Assembly (NCBI GenBank): GCA_030770535.1
Contig: JASVEC010000001.1
Coordinates: 62,001 to 126,000, forward strand
DNA: 64,000 nucleotides
Source of the DNA: Batkoa obscura
Taxonomy: Eukaryota; Entomophthoromycota; Entomophthoromycetes; Entomophthorales; Batkoaceae
Reading direction: 5' to 3'
Shown here one piece after another: positions 46,824-59,869 of this stretch. Every line of letters begins with the position of its first letter. Within the stretch, counting starts at the first letter, position 1. Under the pieces are notes generated by a model. It saw only the letters and a list, made by a program, of their open reading frames with translations, did not search any database and had not been told where the DNA came from. Made by a program: the position numbers and the translations under genes.

Positions 46824-49800
46824 TTAATTAATTTTTTAAAAATAAACAACATTAATTCTATAAGTATCATTATTTATAATATTATTATACTTATATTTCC
46901 GATACTTAAAAGCGATAACATAATTTCAACTGAATAATTTACTATTTTAATTTTAGAAATTAAATTTATAAACGCCACTTTCATTTCTTGACGCTGGCCA
47001 TTTGGCTTAGTTATCGCTTTAACAAAAGCCACATTATAGCTACCACAGCTCTTTTGTGACTTTTTTTTAATGGTAATTTTAATATCCAAATTACTTGTAT
47101 AATTGATTTTTATCTTTTAATAAATATAGTATAATTTTTTCTCTTAGATGAGCGGTTACTTAAGCTACAACAGCTGTAACTATTTTGTGTTAGGCCTTTC
47201 GTATGTCTTTTCTTTATTTACAAAAAAATAGGTCATTATTGGTTGCAGCAGAAACTATATTTTACAAGACATTACTGACTACAAATAAAACATTTTGCTA
47301 AATAGTTTACTACTGTTGCATTCCTACACTTTTACGGCGTTGAATCCGCCTAAAAAAAGAAACACACAAACAAGGGTCTAATTGTAGTAAATTACTATTA
47401 AAATAGTCTGTATATTTAAAGCAGTTCATTGTTTTTTTTGGATTATGTGGTAGGCAAAAAGACTAAAATTGAGTTTATAAAATTATGAGGAGAGACAGGG
47501 AAATATCATTTAAAGTAACCAAACAAATCTAGTTAGTTTTCACAAATAAATAGCCAAGCTAACTTTCGTCTCCTTAATATACCATTATATATTATATGGG
47601 GGTGTTTTTTTTGGCTTCATCACTTTTTATATCTTTTAAGCACTATTTAAGCGGAAAAATTGTTATAAAATTTTTAAACACAAAAATACATCCCCATATG
47701 TAATAGCTAAGTACCATGTAAATTTTAGCTCACTCAATTTAGAAAATTTGAAATAAACTTGGATTTAGCTAATTATCACTCAAAAGCAATAGTAATTTTT
47801 ATAAAATAGTACTACAGTTTGTACTTAATATAATCAATAATATAATAAACTCAAATTTGAGCGTTATTAGAAGGGAGTAAAGTTGATAATAAGCTGAAAA
47901 GCATTGCATGGGTTAGTTTTAAACAAGATGCGACTTTTCTCCAACTTTGATTTTGAGAAAGTTGTAAATCAATGCAAAAATGGTATGAAAATCATTCTTT
48001 TTTGCTTATTTACAGCTTCAGCAAAAGGTCAAAACCGGCAAAAAGTTGAACCTAGGTTTGAATTGCCCCTTATTTGTTTATCCATATTATCTAAACAATG
48101 AACTAGTTTACAATCATAAAATGCGTAAGTAATTATTTACATATTTAAGCTTTTCAATTTACCGCTGTTTTATAGCTGATTATGTCCAATATAAAATGAA
48201 ACCCCAACTAGAATAAATATTAAATAAGAATAATTTTAAACTATAAAAGAGTTTTTTGGAATAGCATTTCAACTCTTCTAATAGTAGCACTTTCATATAG
48301 TTGAACTGTTATATATAAGTTGAACTGCTTTCATTACATTGGTTGTTTAAATGTTTTTTATAATGAGCAATTACTAACTTGTACTGATGTGTCTATCTGA
48401 ATTATAGTTTAAAGTAAAAACAAATACACATAAGTGAGAAATTATAGTTAAAATTGACATCACTGGTAAAAATTATTTCTCAATTTTTAATGTTTCAGTA
48501 TTTAGAAACATGTTGATTTTGCATAATTTATTAAATTGCCTAATTTATACTAACAGCTATAACTCTACTGCTAATAAAAAGTTGTTATATCACATCAAGA
48601 TAGTAGCTATAATATAATTAGCAGAGGAATATGAAAACTAAAATAAAAATATAAGTGTTATTTTGTATAATAAATAATTTGTTTTGCTATTCATATCATT
48701 CAACATGCTGCTTAGCTATCATTGATTTATTAAAAGTAGTGGTACTAAAACGCAAGCATATTCTTTTAAAGAATCTAGAGTATGAGTATGGTATGAATGT
48801 GAGTATTAAATAATGAATTAATGTAGCAATAATCAATGAAATAGCAAAACAAAAGGCGAATTGCTACCATTTTAATAAAAATCGGTTTTTATCGTTTTAA
48901 AGCCAAGATGAAACCAAAAATACTTTTATTCAAGTTTTTTTCAAAAGTAAATTAGCTAAGGTTTGAAACTTTAGTTATAAAAGACTAAAATTAAGATTTT
49001 TACTAGACCACCCCCTGAGTTTCACTCAACTATAACAGCACATGAGCTTTGACAATAAAAATAGGTTTTAAAGACATTAAAAGATTCGAATTTTGACTTT
49101 AAATAGACAAAATGCTACTAAAAATAGACCCTCTTTCCAATCGGAGACTCACTAAAAGATAGCTTTATATTCATTATTTTTCATATCTTTGGAGTATAAA
49201 CGAATTACAGATTTCCAAGATCAAGTTTAAGCACATTGCTACTATTTGCCATTATGCATTTTAATTGCACTTTAAGCTTATCGATATTTTCTAATCAAAT
49301 CAACGGAAATTGAGCACAAAAAATTTACATTAATTTGAATCCAAAATAATAAATTGGAATTTCATTGGCTAGAATCCCTTTTTATAAAAACTTTGAAGGG
49401 AATAAGAGCTAATCAAAACACATGTGTATTTAAATTATTTTAATATCATAAAATAATAGCTTGCTATTGAATAAAGATTAGACTGTAGGGGCGGAAAATT
49501 CGATCTCTCAAGAAGACCCTTTTATTCCGTTATTTAAAATCTGATGGTTCCTAAACAACTTTAAGTTAAACATGAGATTATTCTATTATTAAAATAACAA
49601 CTAAATATAGAAAATACTATATTTTCAAAAAAAAGGGGAATATAAATCATCCACTTTTTGGGTCTGAAAATATCATTAAAATGAGTTTAGTAATTAACAG
49701 TTAATTTTTTTAAAACCGAAAATATTTTTAAATATTTAAATTTAAGTTTAAAAGCTTTATTTAGTAATCTGAAATTTTTTTAAAGTTCTTAAGCCATAAT

Positions 49801-51322
49801 CTGAAATATCTATTAAAGATATTAAGTTAAAGTACAGATTTCATGGACATTGAACAAACGAACCAAGTTTTTTTATTCAAAGCCTTGCTCTTAGCAACTT
49901 ACTAATAAGTCTATTAGTTACTAATTGCTAAATCTTAACAATAAGTTTACTGGTATATTAATTGCTATAGTATTACTACAATGATATCAATAATATCTTA
50001 CAAATCTCCATGAAAGGATTAATAATCCATAAAACTACCTCATAATCAATGTCAATTGATAAAATTAGAGTCATTTAAGCAAAATAATATGTAATTATAA
50101 GCTCAGCTATATTTGAATAAAATAATAATATATTATAGTGAAACTTGTAAGATAAAAATAACTACAGTGGTATTTGATACTAACATGTATGGATTAATAC
50201 TGTTAAAAATCAGGATAAGTTATTGGATGTTAGATGAAACGATTAAATAAACTTATTCTTTCTTTCCAAATCATTTATTTGGTTTAACCTTAATCGTACA
50301 TTGTTTACACCTATTCTTTAAATTTAAATGTTTAATGGTTTGTATGTTATCTTATTAATAAAAAAAACAGATCAATAATTCCCATAATGGTACCGAGAAA
50401 CAACCATGATAAAAACAAATAAATACAGGATATGGGTGTCTATATATATTTTAGTGTATTATAGTTATTAGTTTAATATTAATATCAAAAATTTGGTCTG
50501 GTCCTATTTGGTTTAGTATTAATTTATTATTAAAAATATAAGTGAATAAAGAATTAAATCAATAATAATTACTGATCAGCTAATAACTTTAATAGTAACA
50601 GTAACAGTAACAATAACAACAACAATAATAACAATCGAGTGAATTCCTAATAAAATTAACTATTTGATAGTAGTAATATAATTAGTTAATAATGAGTGAA
50701 ACTAATTAAACAAAAGTATTCGAATTGTAGCAAATAATAAAATAACAAACTGAGGTACTTTTTGCAAAAAATGCACTTAATGATCAGCAAAGTGAAATTG
50801 AATTTTACTAGACAACTTCCTATATTAAGTAAATTACTTCATTTGAGTAATAATTCGTAACCAACTAAATAGTAGACTAAAACTATAGTTGAGTAATATA
50901 CTTCAATGGCGAAGAGCTTTGATTACATGTATTTATTAAACCTGATGTATAAAAATGAAAATAATAGAAATAATAGAAATGAAAATGAAAAAATCTATTC
51001 AAGTTAAGTTTTAAATTGGTCTCACTTTCTACTAAAAATAGGCAAAATAAAAATTTAATCATTTAATTTAATAACAAACCATGTTCATTAAAAATTTATG
51101 CGAATTAGTCCATATCAAAATTGACGTTGAATCTATTCGCTTTATAAGACAGACATGCATAACAAAATGAATAAATAAAGAAAGTTGAAGATTATTAAAA
51201 GAGAGGTATAAAAAGTCAAGATGAAGAATCAAAATCAAATACTAAAAAATAGATTTATTTAAATCTTATCAACATTTTAAAACTTAGAACTTATTTATTA
51301 TTATATTTCACTCTATACAAAG
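46824..51322. other. Long intergenic interval
   Basis: Four and a half kilobases with one MITE-A copy and an arm related to the inverted-terminus element of 15.1 kb near 47040-47075. Short open frames at 46874-47089 and 47904-48101 do not look coding. A TATAAAAAG near 51206 probably serves the zinc-finger gene. Confidence 0.6.
47598..47695 (-). mobile_element. MITE-A copy 18
   Basis: Begins GGGGGTGTTTTTTTTGG and ends TACATCCCC, flanked by ATAT. Confidence 0.85.
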
Positions 51323-52096
51323 ATGAATAACATGTTGGAATTATCTACTTACGAAAGTTACCCATTACAAAATAAAGATTACATAGAATGGGAATATGAG
51401 CTTCAATATAATAACTATCCTTGTAATCCAATAGAAATAGAAACTCAACCCCAATATGCCAATGATAATTCGGCTTATAATATCCCATTTTCAAACTATA
51501 ACTCATCTCCAAGCAATTTATCTTATCTTATGTATAGTCCACAAGAAGCATCGAACATGGCTACTTTCAATCCTTTTAACTCTGAAGATAACAATTTAAA
51601 TTATTTAACTTATAGTCCTAATCAACAGCAAAATAATAACGATTTATTATTTAATGATTTAGTTTTTGATAACATGACCTATATGAACCAATATAACAAT
51701 ACCATAAATCATAATAACTCCAACTCTAATTCCGTCACCTTTAATATACACTGTAACTCCAATGCAAATGTTGATTTTAGTAGTACTTCAAATAGATCTT
51801 TATCCCCTTTAACTATGATTGAAGAATCCCTACTAACTAATAATAATATATTATTAAATCATCAACAAAATCAATCCACTTCAAACAAAAATACAGTCAA
51901 ATTTATTAAAGATAGCAGTAAACCATACGCTTGTGATCAATGCGATCGTGCCTTTTTAAGAAATCACGATCTTACCCGTCATAAGAAAATACACTCTGGA
52001 GTTAGGAAATTCCAATGTACTTCATGTGATAAGAGATTCTATCGTAAGGATCTATGGCGTAGACACTGTATGACTAAAAAGTGCAGAAAGGCTTAA
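51323..52096 (+). CDS. C2H2 zinc-finger transcription factor
   Basis: Nuclear DNA-binding protein of 257 residues, one exon. The first 195 residues are Asn/Ser/Tyr-rich and disordered, resembling activation domains. Two zinc fingers form the C terminus. Finger 1 is canonical (CDQCDRAFLRNHDLTRHKKI, Cys-2-Cys and His-3-His). A linker HSGVRKF leads to finger 2 (CTSCDKRFYRKDLWRRHC), whose fourth ligand must be His or Cys within HCMTKKC, that is a C2HC-type ending. The protein stops directly after it (CRKA). The two-finger layout is like fungal Msn2/Crz1-type regulators, but I cannot assign an orthologue. A TATA-like TATAAAAAG lies about 115 bases upstream. Confidence 0.85.
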   Translation: MNNMLELSTYESYPLQNKDYIEWEYELQYNNYPCNPIEIETQPQYANDNSAYNIPFSNYNSSPSNLSYLMYSPQEASNMATFNPFNSEDNNLNYLTYSPNQQQNNNDLLFNDLVFDNMTYMNQYNNTINHNNSNSNSVTFNIHCNSNANVDFSSTSNRSLSPLTMIEESLLTNNNILLNHQQNQSTSNKNTVKFIKDSSKPYACDQCDRAFLRNHDLTRHKKIHSGVRKFQCTSCDKRFYRKDLWRRHCMTKKCRKA

Positions 52097-52893
52097 ATTT
52101 TCGGTTGGAACTCTATTTATTTTTGCTTGTTTGGTTGATTTTTTTTCTTTATTTAAAGTGACCTAGTCACATCCTCTCTCTATCTACATTTAATGTAAAT
52201 AAATAAAAAATTTATTAATAGCAATTCATTTTTACCTCCATTTTTTATAAATATATGTCATACAAGGAGTTAATATCGGATTAGTTACTAAAAATCAAAA
52301 GGCGGAAGGAAGGGTAAACAAATCCTGTTAAATTTTTAATAAACTTAAAACCTATTAAGAAAAAAACTAGATATGAATGAGATCAGATATTCTAAACAGT
52401 TTTTTTTTTTGCTCGATTTAGAAACACTGCTTTTTTAATAGAGCTATTAAGCTAAATATGGCTAATGCTAGTCTCAGTTATTTTTAACTTTTTAAAACCT
52501 GTTCCATTTTTATTCTCTTTTTATTTTGTCTAGTATTGCTGGATGAGTTAATATATCAGGTCGCTTTCTAAAAAAACACGGGGGTTTTAAATTGTTTCTT
52601 ATTCAAAACGAAAAATAAATCCACCCTATGGTTGTATTAAAAAACAATAGAAAGTGTATAAAAAAGAGTTAGAATAAAAATTAAATTAACTTTTATTTTT
52701 AAACATGGCTAATTAACAAAAACAATAATAAGCTAATCTTACCATGTTTTTTTATTAAGAATTAGAATAGGATTAGTGAAAACAAGGCATTGAGGATCTT
52801 AAAAAAGACTGGTATTTTTTTTTAAAAATTGTAAAAATTAGAACATGTATAAGAATATGAAATCGAGAAGAACAGTTAAGGGAGAAATGCATA

Positions 52894-53133
52894 TGTAAAT
52901 CCTAATTTTGGACCATCAACCATCTGATTTAAATGCTCTTGAGCATTTCAGCTATTATGCTTGCTATACCTCAATTATTAAACCCGAAACTACCATTAAA
53001 TTTTATCCCAAATCTAGCTGAAATCATGTAACTCAACTTATTCAAAATAGTTTACCTGAAGCTGCTATTAGTATTATACACGACTATTCAAAACTAGAAA
53101 ATCTTAGCATCTGTAAAGATAAGAAACTGGCAT
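52894..53133 (+). pseudogene. Possible Tc1/mariner-like transposase fragment
   Basis: One frame reads LDHQPSDLNALEHFSYYA, reminiscent of the conserved SPDLNPIEHFW block of DDE_3 transposases, then continues through one TGA into THVTQLIQNS-type helical residues (VTQLIQNSLPEAAISII). Upstream catalytic parts are not visible. Resemblance is by motif only. Confidence 0.3.
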
Positions 53134-53360
53134 AGTGAGCACTGGTCTTTAAATTATATTATCTTCATGTTTTTTATCCTTGTCCTCATATCCTTTTTCA
53201 CTCAACTAGTTTCTCCTTCGGTATCTTTTCTGGCAATCATTATATGAACTAACTTCCAACTAAGGCTCAACATTTTTCCGATTTTAACTTATTGTAAATA
53301 AAACAAATTAAGCATAGATATTAAGAAAACAAAGGGCTTTTTTTCGTGCTAAAGTAATCA

Positions 53361-53400
53361 AGTAGGTATTTAAGATACCAAGTAGGTATTTAAGATATTG
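53361..53400. repeat. 20-bp tandem duplication
   Basis: Two adjacent copies of a unit containing AAGTAGGTATTTAAGATA. Confidence 0.7.
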
Positions 53401-54287
53401 AAAAACTTAACTAGCTACGTCATGAGTGTTAGAATAATATAATGTAGCTTTTAAAATAATCTGAAATTTTAAGCAAGTCCATCTAGTAAAGAAATAAAAT
53501 TATAACGTCAACATATTTTACAGGCAAATAATTGCTGCTTTTCTACACAAAAAAATTATATTGCATCCAGTGACTAATTTTTTTTGTCTAAAAGTTTTGT
53601 TTACTTTAAAAACTAATTGGATTTGTCGAAGTGGAAAGCTGTTAGAACATGGAATATTTGCCTAGTTACTACCAACTTTCTTAATAGTCGCTAGTAATTG
53701 GGCAATTATTCCGTTTTTCACACTTTTCTACTTCAAGTTTATGTTAATTAAAATAGTAATTTTTGATTTTGATTCGCTTTTTATTTCTAAAAATAGAATT
53801 CCTTTCATATTTAGTATTAAATTTTCATACATACTGCTTATAACGCGCATATATGCATATGACGAAAAAAAAATCAGGAAATTTGGATTTTTTAATTTTG
53901 TAAAAGTCAGTTAATGGCTTAGTTAGTGATTATCAACCACAGGAGTCACAGATCAATTCATCCAATAATTTCATTTAAATGTCTAAAAAATAAGTTTAAC
54001 TAAACAATTTAATAAAATTTAAAAACAATTTAAATTTTATTTCAATTTGAAGTTTCAAAAAGAATAATAAGTGAAAAACCAAGTTATTAATTAGCAATAA
54101 AATTAGAGTTTATTAAGCTAATTTTATTAACATGTATTTGTTATAACTATCCACTATTTTTGAATTTTAAAGAACGACATAGTATCAAAATATTATTACA
54201 ATGTAGTAATCATAAACATAACAAAAAATATTTAATTAAGTAATAGTACATTCAAAAATTAAAAATTAAAAATTAAAGTTAATATAT

Positions 54288-54386
54288 GGGGGTGTATTTT
54301 TGTGTTCAAGAATTTTACTAACAATTTTTCCGCTCAAATAGCGCTTAAAAAATGGAAAAAGTGATGAAGCCAAAAAAAACATCCCC
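54288..54386 (+). mobile_element. MITE-A copy 19
   Basis: Starts GGGGGTGTATTTTTGTG and ends ACATCCCC, flanked by ATAT on both sides; close to the family consensus. Confidence 0.9.
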
Positions 54387-55103
54387 ATATATAAAATATT
54401 AAAAAGTTTTGAGAAGATTTAAAATAAAAGATCCTAGTAATAATAATAATAAATATGTTGATAAGTATATAAAAAAATACATGCTTTATAGATGCTTAAG
54501 TGCTTTTACTTTTTTTAAATTTATTTTATTAATTAAGCTTTTTAAATAAACATGTATTATAAGCTTTTAAATTTTGATTTTATTATAGCAATTCCAATCT
54601 TTTTGGAGATTTATAAAACAAATTTTAAGAGGAAGCTATCGGCGTCAAAGTAAGTTTGGACTTTATTAGATTAGCAGTTTACACTCAAGGAGGAACGAGA
54701 TAGGTGATGCGGCCAAGAAATCAAATATCAACTTTGAGGGGGGTGAGGCAATGGGCAAGATGATTGATGGAAGGATAATGGAGTAGATGGATAAGTTAAT
54801 ACCGAATTCTTATCATTTTTTAATTATTTTTTTAACTCTACTCTTTTGATTAATATAGCTATAACTCTAGCCCACTGATTTTGTCTGTAGCAAATAGCCT
54901 TTAGAGCATATATATATATAGCATTCAATACCATCTAATACAAGGCTTTAAATTATCTTTTTTTTAATCTTTTTCTATTTTGACATGATTAATTTTAATT
55001 AAAGATTGATTTGACCTTTTTATACAGCTAAAAATATATTATCGTTTTCTTTTTTAATCCTTGAGCCTTTATACATAATAGCTCTTTATCTTTCATTTGA
55101 CCC

Positions 55104-55563
55104 TGTGGAAGTTGGTACTCAGTGGTAGGAGTTAAAAACAGTTCTTGCTTGATTAATTTGCCTTGAGTCGAACGGTCTTAGTTTATGTAACTAAGATAGA
55201 CTTAAATGAACAGGAATAATACGTAATAAGCTACGAACTATGTAAAACAAATAGAATAGACAATACTACTGTAAAATCTACGTAAGGTATTGTCAGAAAG
55301 ACTTAGTGGCTTTATTAATAGTACGATATCAGGGAGTAATTCAATTAAAAAGCCTCGAGTTATCATGTTGAAGAATCTCTTTTATACTCTTTGCAATATG
55401 AAGTTAGAAATCCTCACAACAAATCAAAACAAGGAACTCTGGATTGATTATACCACATGGATCACAGTCAAATTGATTACAAGACTACAACTAGTTTTGT
55501 AAACAAGTTCAATGATTATTATATTATAATTAATCCGAGAGTTAAATAAAGCAATATTTCACA
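55104..55563 (-). mobile_element. Solo LTR, family L1 (reverse)
   Basis: Fossil LTR of 460 bp in the opposite direction, with the family's TGTG...CACA ends and the TACGTAATAAGCTACGAACT landmark (allowing for small differences). No internal region adjoins it and no convincing target duplication is seen. Confidence 0.75.
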
Positions 55564-55649
55564 GCCCTAAAGCTTGTTTAAATTTATTAAAAAACTAGTT
55601 GCATTCTTAATAAACTCTTTACTGTCAATTTATATTATTTAACATATGG

Positions 55650-55897
55650 GTTAGTTTAAAAACTCAATTAAAGTTTTGTTCAATTCTGATTTTTAGCAAA
55701 ACTGCAAGTTTAAGCATCAAGACTATAATTTTTTTTGCTCTTGCTTAATTTTAAAATAACTACATTAGAACGTTTTTTTGCCCAGTTTTACTTAATATTT
55801 TTTTAAAAATTTTACGCCAAATGTTAAATGAACAAAAAAGTATAATTGGGAAATTTATTTTTTCAACCAAGCTTTTAAATTTGCCCATAGCAAAATA
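55650..55897 (+). mobile_element. MITE-B copy 3 (diverged)
   Basis: Begins GGGTTAGTTTAAAA and ends AGCTTTTAAATTTGCCC, giving a terminal inverted repeat around TTTAAAAGCTTGG. It aligns over its length with the two arms around the trypsin but is much more diverged. The left flank is ATAT. Confidence 0.75.
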
Positions 55898-56181
55898 GAG
55901 TTAATTTATTAAACCATTTGTAAGAATAGGAATGCATGCTTTAATCCTATAAAGATCAAATTGATGTTCTACTACTTGCATATTGTTATTTGAAAACATA
56001 AAAGGGATATCTACATCTAATCATAGATCAAAGTGACTTTTCATTTATAAATTTAAAAAAATAGTAATAGAATATGGAACAAATAATTATGATTTAATTA
56101 AAAACAGGTAAAATGAGAGTAAGTACTGAATTTGAAAGGAATCTTAAACATATCAACCTAATTCATTTTTTTATTTCTTAA

Positions 56182-57440
56182 ATGAAAATGGATACCAAGG
56201 TCAATACAAAATATATAATGAAAGAAGTGTTTCCAAAGGTAGCCATATTTTCTTTATCTTTGGAATGTGTAGTCATAGTAGTAACGGTTGCATTAAGCAA
56301 TTAAATCGTATTATTCAAATATAACTTTTTAAATTTAACCAATAGCAATATAAGATCGTAAATTGATAGATAGAGCCACTCTTAGGTTACAAACGGTTAT
56401 TTCATTCTATGGTACCTGGGCTCATACTTTTCCACTATGGACAAGAACAAATAATAATAAAGTTTCACCATTATGTACCTTTATTGCCTATCAATCATTA
56501 GCTTCTCCTTTATTTTATTTGTTTCTTAACGTAGCTATTGGAATCAACTTATAGATGGTCTTCATACATGACATTAATATAACTCAAAAGACTGAAGCTG
56601 TATATTGAATTGGTTCTATTTTATTTACACTTTTAGTTACTATACTACCATTAGGTAACATATGTAAATACTTTATTTATAAATTAGGCTAACCAAGCTT
56701 TTATACAGCTATTGGGGTCCTTAGATATAGTGAACTTAATGCTTGCTATTTTGCAACGGATGATGAAAATTATTCTGGATTATTGAATTTCTATGCTAAC
56801 AATTTAGTAATAATTAGCAGCATGGTTTATTTATTAGTTGTTGTAATTTTAGTATTGATAGAATTATTCCGAGGACTTAATTTAATAAAAGAGCATCAAG
56901 TAGTTATAGATGCTAGTAGACCAACTGAGATGGCAAAAAACTTTCGCTTATTAGCTTCGAAGATGTAAGATGACGTTTATTTATGTAATTATATCTTTCT
57001 GATATCTTAAACTCTAGTTTATTGTATCCAATAACTATGATTGTTACTAACTTTGGAAATGTATTAAGTCAATCCACTTATGATCTTGTAGACTATAGTT
57101 CTTATGAATTAAAAGCTTTTCCTTTTATTACGGGTGGATTATTAGGCACATTAAATTCTACTGCTTTCTTTTGCGATCCAACTGTACATCAAGTTCTGAA
57201 AACTGTATATTTGAGAGTTATAAAGAAACAAATAGTATCAAATAATATCGGATGAAATAAATTATTAGTTATTTATTAATAGATTATAATAATGATTCTT
57301 TTAGTTTAAATAATGTAGAAAGTGATAAGAATAAAAAGGAATATGATAATAATAGTCATGAAATTAAAAGTCATAATCCGATGAAATATTTAAAATTTGT
57401 AATATTTACTCTAAGGAAACTATCTATAGAAAAAAACTAA
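56182..57440 (+). pseudogene. 7TM receptor pseudogene 1
   Basis: Relic of a seven-helix receptor of the fungal cAMP-receptor-like/Git3-like type. Recognisable pieces in order: MKMDTKVNTKYIMKEVFP with TM1, LRLQTVISFYGTWAHTFPLW, TM3-4, LNACYFATDDENYSGLL, TM5 (VYLLVVVILVLIELF), FRLLAS, TM6-7 (PITMIVTNFGNVL; FFCDPTVHQVLK) and an acidic tail exon from 57283. Introns at 56656-56708 and 56967-57018 match those of the neighbouring copies. It carries in-frame stops before IDRATL, after GINL and after EAVY, and the last intron's donor has lost GT. About 80% identical in overlap with the copy at 63.2 kb. Host gene, clearly broken. Confidence 0.75.
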
Positions 57441-57958
57441 CTTGAAATATAGATAAAGTCAGTTGTTTTTAGGAAATGATATAAAATCAATTAATGTATC
57501 AAATTATTCAAAGAACTTTTATTATTTGTTTGTTTAACTGTCTTATTTCTATCTATCACAACTCTCAATATATCATTTTAAGTATTTGATGCACAATTAA
57601 ATTATAAAATAAACCAATAAATTAATAATATTCAATAAACTAATTATAAATTTAAAAAAAAAATTTAAAGGACTAATGTTAAAAATTTCATAAATCTATT
57701 GATTTAATACCACGCCAAAATCATCAATGATTACAATTATTAAATATAACAAACTAAAAAAATGTTATAAAACATTATACAAGTATTTAAATTAGATTAT
57801 AAAGATAACATTGGGCTTTTTACAAAATCAAATTAAATGATAATATTTTACTAAAATTTCATTATAATTAAACCTTATTTTAAGTTTTATTATCGATTTT
57901 ATTTAAACATAGATTTGGGTATTTACAATTTCATATTTGTTAAACTGAAATAAGATAT

Positions 57959-58056
57959 GGGAATGTATTTTTTTGTTTGAGAATCTTACTAATAATCCTT
58001 CCACTCAAACAACACTTAAAAAATGGAAAAAGTGATGAAACCAAAAAAACATCCCC
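57959..58056 (+). mobile_element. MITE-A copy 20 (host of an LTR insertion)
   Basis: Ends ACATCCCC at 58056, where the flanking sequence is split by a solo LTR; the interrupted ATAT flank resumes after the LTR. Confidence 0.85.
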
Positions 58057-58058
58057 AT

Positions 58059-58522
58059 TGTGAAATATTGTTTTATTAGCTCTCGAATTGATTATAACAC
58101 AACAATCACTTAAGTTGCTGTATTCTCAAGTTCAAATACAATCAATTCAGAGTCCCTTATTTTGATTTGCTGCGAGAATTTCTAACTTCATATTGCAAAG
58201 AATATTATCCTCTCGTTTTGATATCCATACTTATTGGTGTATAAAAGAGATTCTTCAATATGATAACTCGAGGCTTTTTAATTGGATTACTCCCTGATAA
58301 CGTATCATTAATAAAGTCACTAAGTCTTTCTGACAACATCTGATATAGATTTTATAGTAGTATCTTCCATTGTATTTGTTTTACATAATTCGTAGCTTAC
58401 TACATACTATTTCTATTAAGTTAAGTCTACCTTAGTTACATAAACTAAGACCCTTCGACTCAAGGCAAGTTAATTAAGCAAGAGTAGCTTTTAACTTCGA
58501 CCACTAAGTATCAACTTTCACA
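58059..58522 (+). mobile_element. Solo LTR, family L1 (nested at MITE edge)
   Basis: Fossil LTR of 464 bp, TGTGAAATATTG to CAACTTTCACA, with a perfect 5-bp target duplication CCCAT (58054-58058 and 58523-58527). The duplicated bases are the terminus of a MITE-A, so the MITE was there first. Confidence 0.9.
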
Positions 58523-59207
58523 CCCATATTTATTTTCTATTTTTGTATTTACTGAATACAAAATTAAAATGCTTAACCCACGCTTAAATCAAATCAATAT
58601 AATGGTGCCTCTGGGCTGCTGCCGATAATTACAAAATTGTGCATATTAAGTTCATTTCTGCTGCAGTATTGCAAAAATTCCTCTTGCAGTATAATTTAAA
58701 CAATGATGTCGACTTATAAAATTAGGATGTATTACTGCTTGATTTTTTCTTTTTAGAAAAAATGATTATTTTTATAGGCTTTGTTCTTACTTTTAAAAAT
58801 AAAATACTCAAATTAATAGCAATGTCTATTAAAATTCATCAAACATATTGAAAAACAATCATTTATTCAAAATAATTATTTAATAAAAAGCTGAGTAAAA
58901 AATTGGTAAAATAACAAAATACCAAATCTAACTTTATTTAAAACTGCAAGAGGAATTTTATTGGCTTGAGCTGTAGTTTTAATAATGTCTGTATGACTAA
59001 CAGGATAGACCTTGTATTAAAAATAAAAAAGCGTAGCAATTCATTTCACTTTTATGGCAATTATCCACAGATATTACTGTAATGATATTTTTCTAAAAAG
59101 TGAAAAAATACCAAAATTAATAAAAACTCGGTCAATTAACCTAATGTTCGTATTTAAAAGTAAATTTAATAATTCTAAATACAAAATAAGAACAAAATTG
59201 GCTATAA

Positions 59208-59305
59208 GGGGATGTATTTTTGTGTTTAAGAATTTTACTATTAATCTTTCCACTCAAATAGCGCTTGAAAGATAGAAAAAATAATGAACCCAAAAAAACA
59301 CCCCC
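59208..59305 (+). mobile_element. MITE-A copy 21
   Basis: Starts GGGGATGTATTTTTGTG and ends CACCCCC with ATAA on both flanks (59204-59207 and 59306-59309), a clean 4-bp duplication. Confidence 0.9.
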
Positions 59306-59869
59306 ATAACTGGAATATAGATTAAAAAATTAAAAAAATAATCCAATTATAAATAGGGCGAGATTAAGAACTTAAAAATGTGGCATTCAATCTTAATATA
59401 GAATTCAATAGGGAGTAGCACCATAACTTAAGAAAAAGGTATTCGAATTCCATGCTTAATATTAATGAATCAAATTGATATGGAACTTTTTATTTTTTAC
59501 ATTACTATATAAGTAAGAGGCTATGACTAATTTCTATCCCCTCATAGTTCCAATATTGAAATATGAGTTTATTTATTAAAGAGTCTGTATATACTATCAA
59601 TGATTAAAGAAAGGTATATTTTTTATCCTAACGTTGACAGATATGAACAATTTATCTTTTCTCTTACCTTGTCTGTTCGTTATAGCAACGTTTTTCAAAA
59701 GTTTAATAATTTCACTAAAGAAATTCAAATCGTAAACAGCTTATTTCAATAGATGATGATGGCTATAAACAATTTCCAAACACTGTAAGTTAGCCATAAT
59801 CAAGAAGTTCTTGAAGTAGATAATAAAGCAAAAACAATATAGAAGATTTTAATGTATAAAGCTAATACC

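Larger units (their letters stand above)
52097..55103. other. Intergenic interval with transposase-like remnant
   Basis: One MITE-A copy, a faint DDE-transposase-like fragment near 52890-53130 and a 20-bp tandem duplication (AGTAGGTATTTAAGATA unit) near 53361-53400. No intact gene. Confidence 0.55.
57441..59869. other. Interval between receptor relics
   Basis: Contains two MITE-A copies and a solo LTR nested beside one of them. A 73-codon open frame at 59054-59275 runs through a MITE and is not a gene. Confidence 0.65.

Noticed and set aside
46874-47089. 71-codon open frame upstream of the carboxypeptidase
   Set aside because: Overlaps an old repeat arm related to 15.1 kb and has no coding features.
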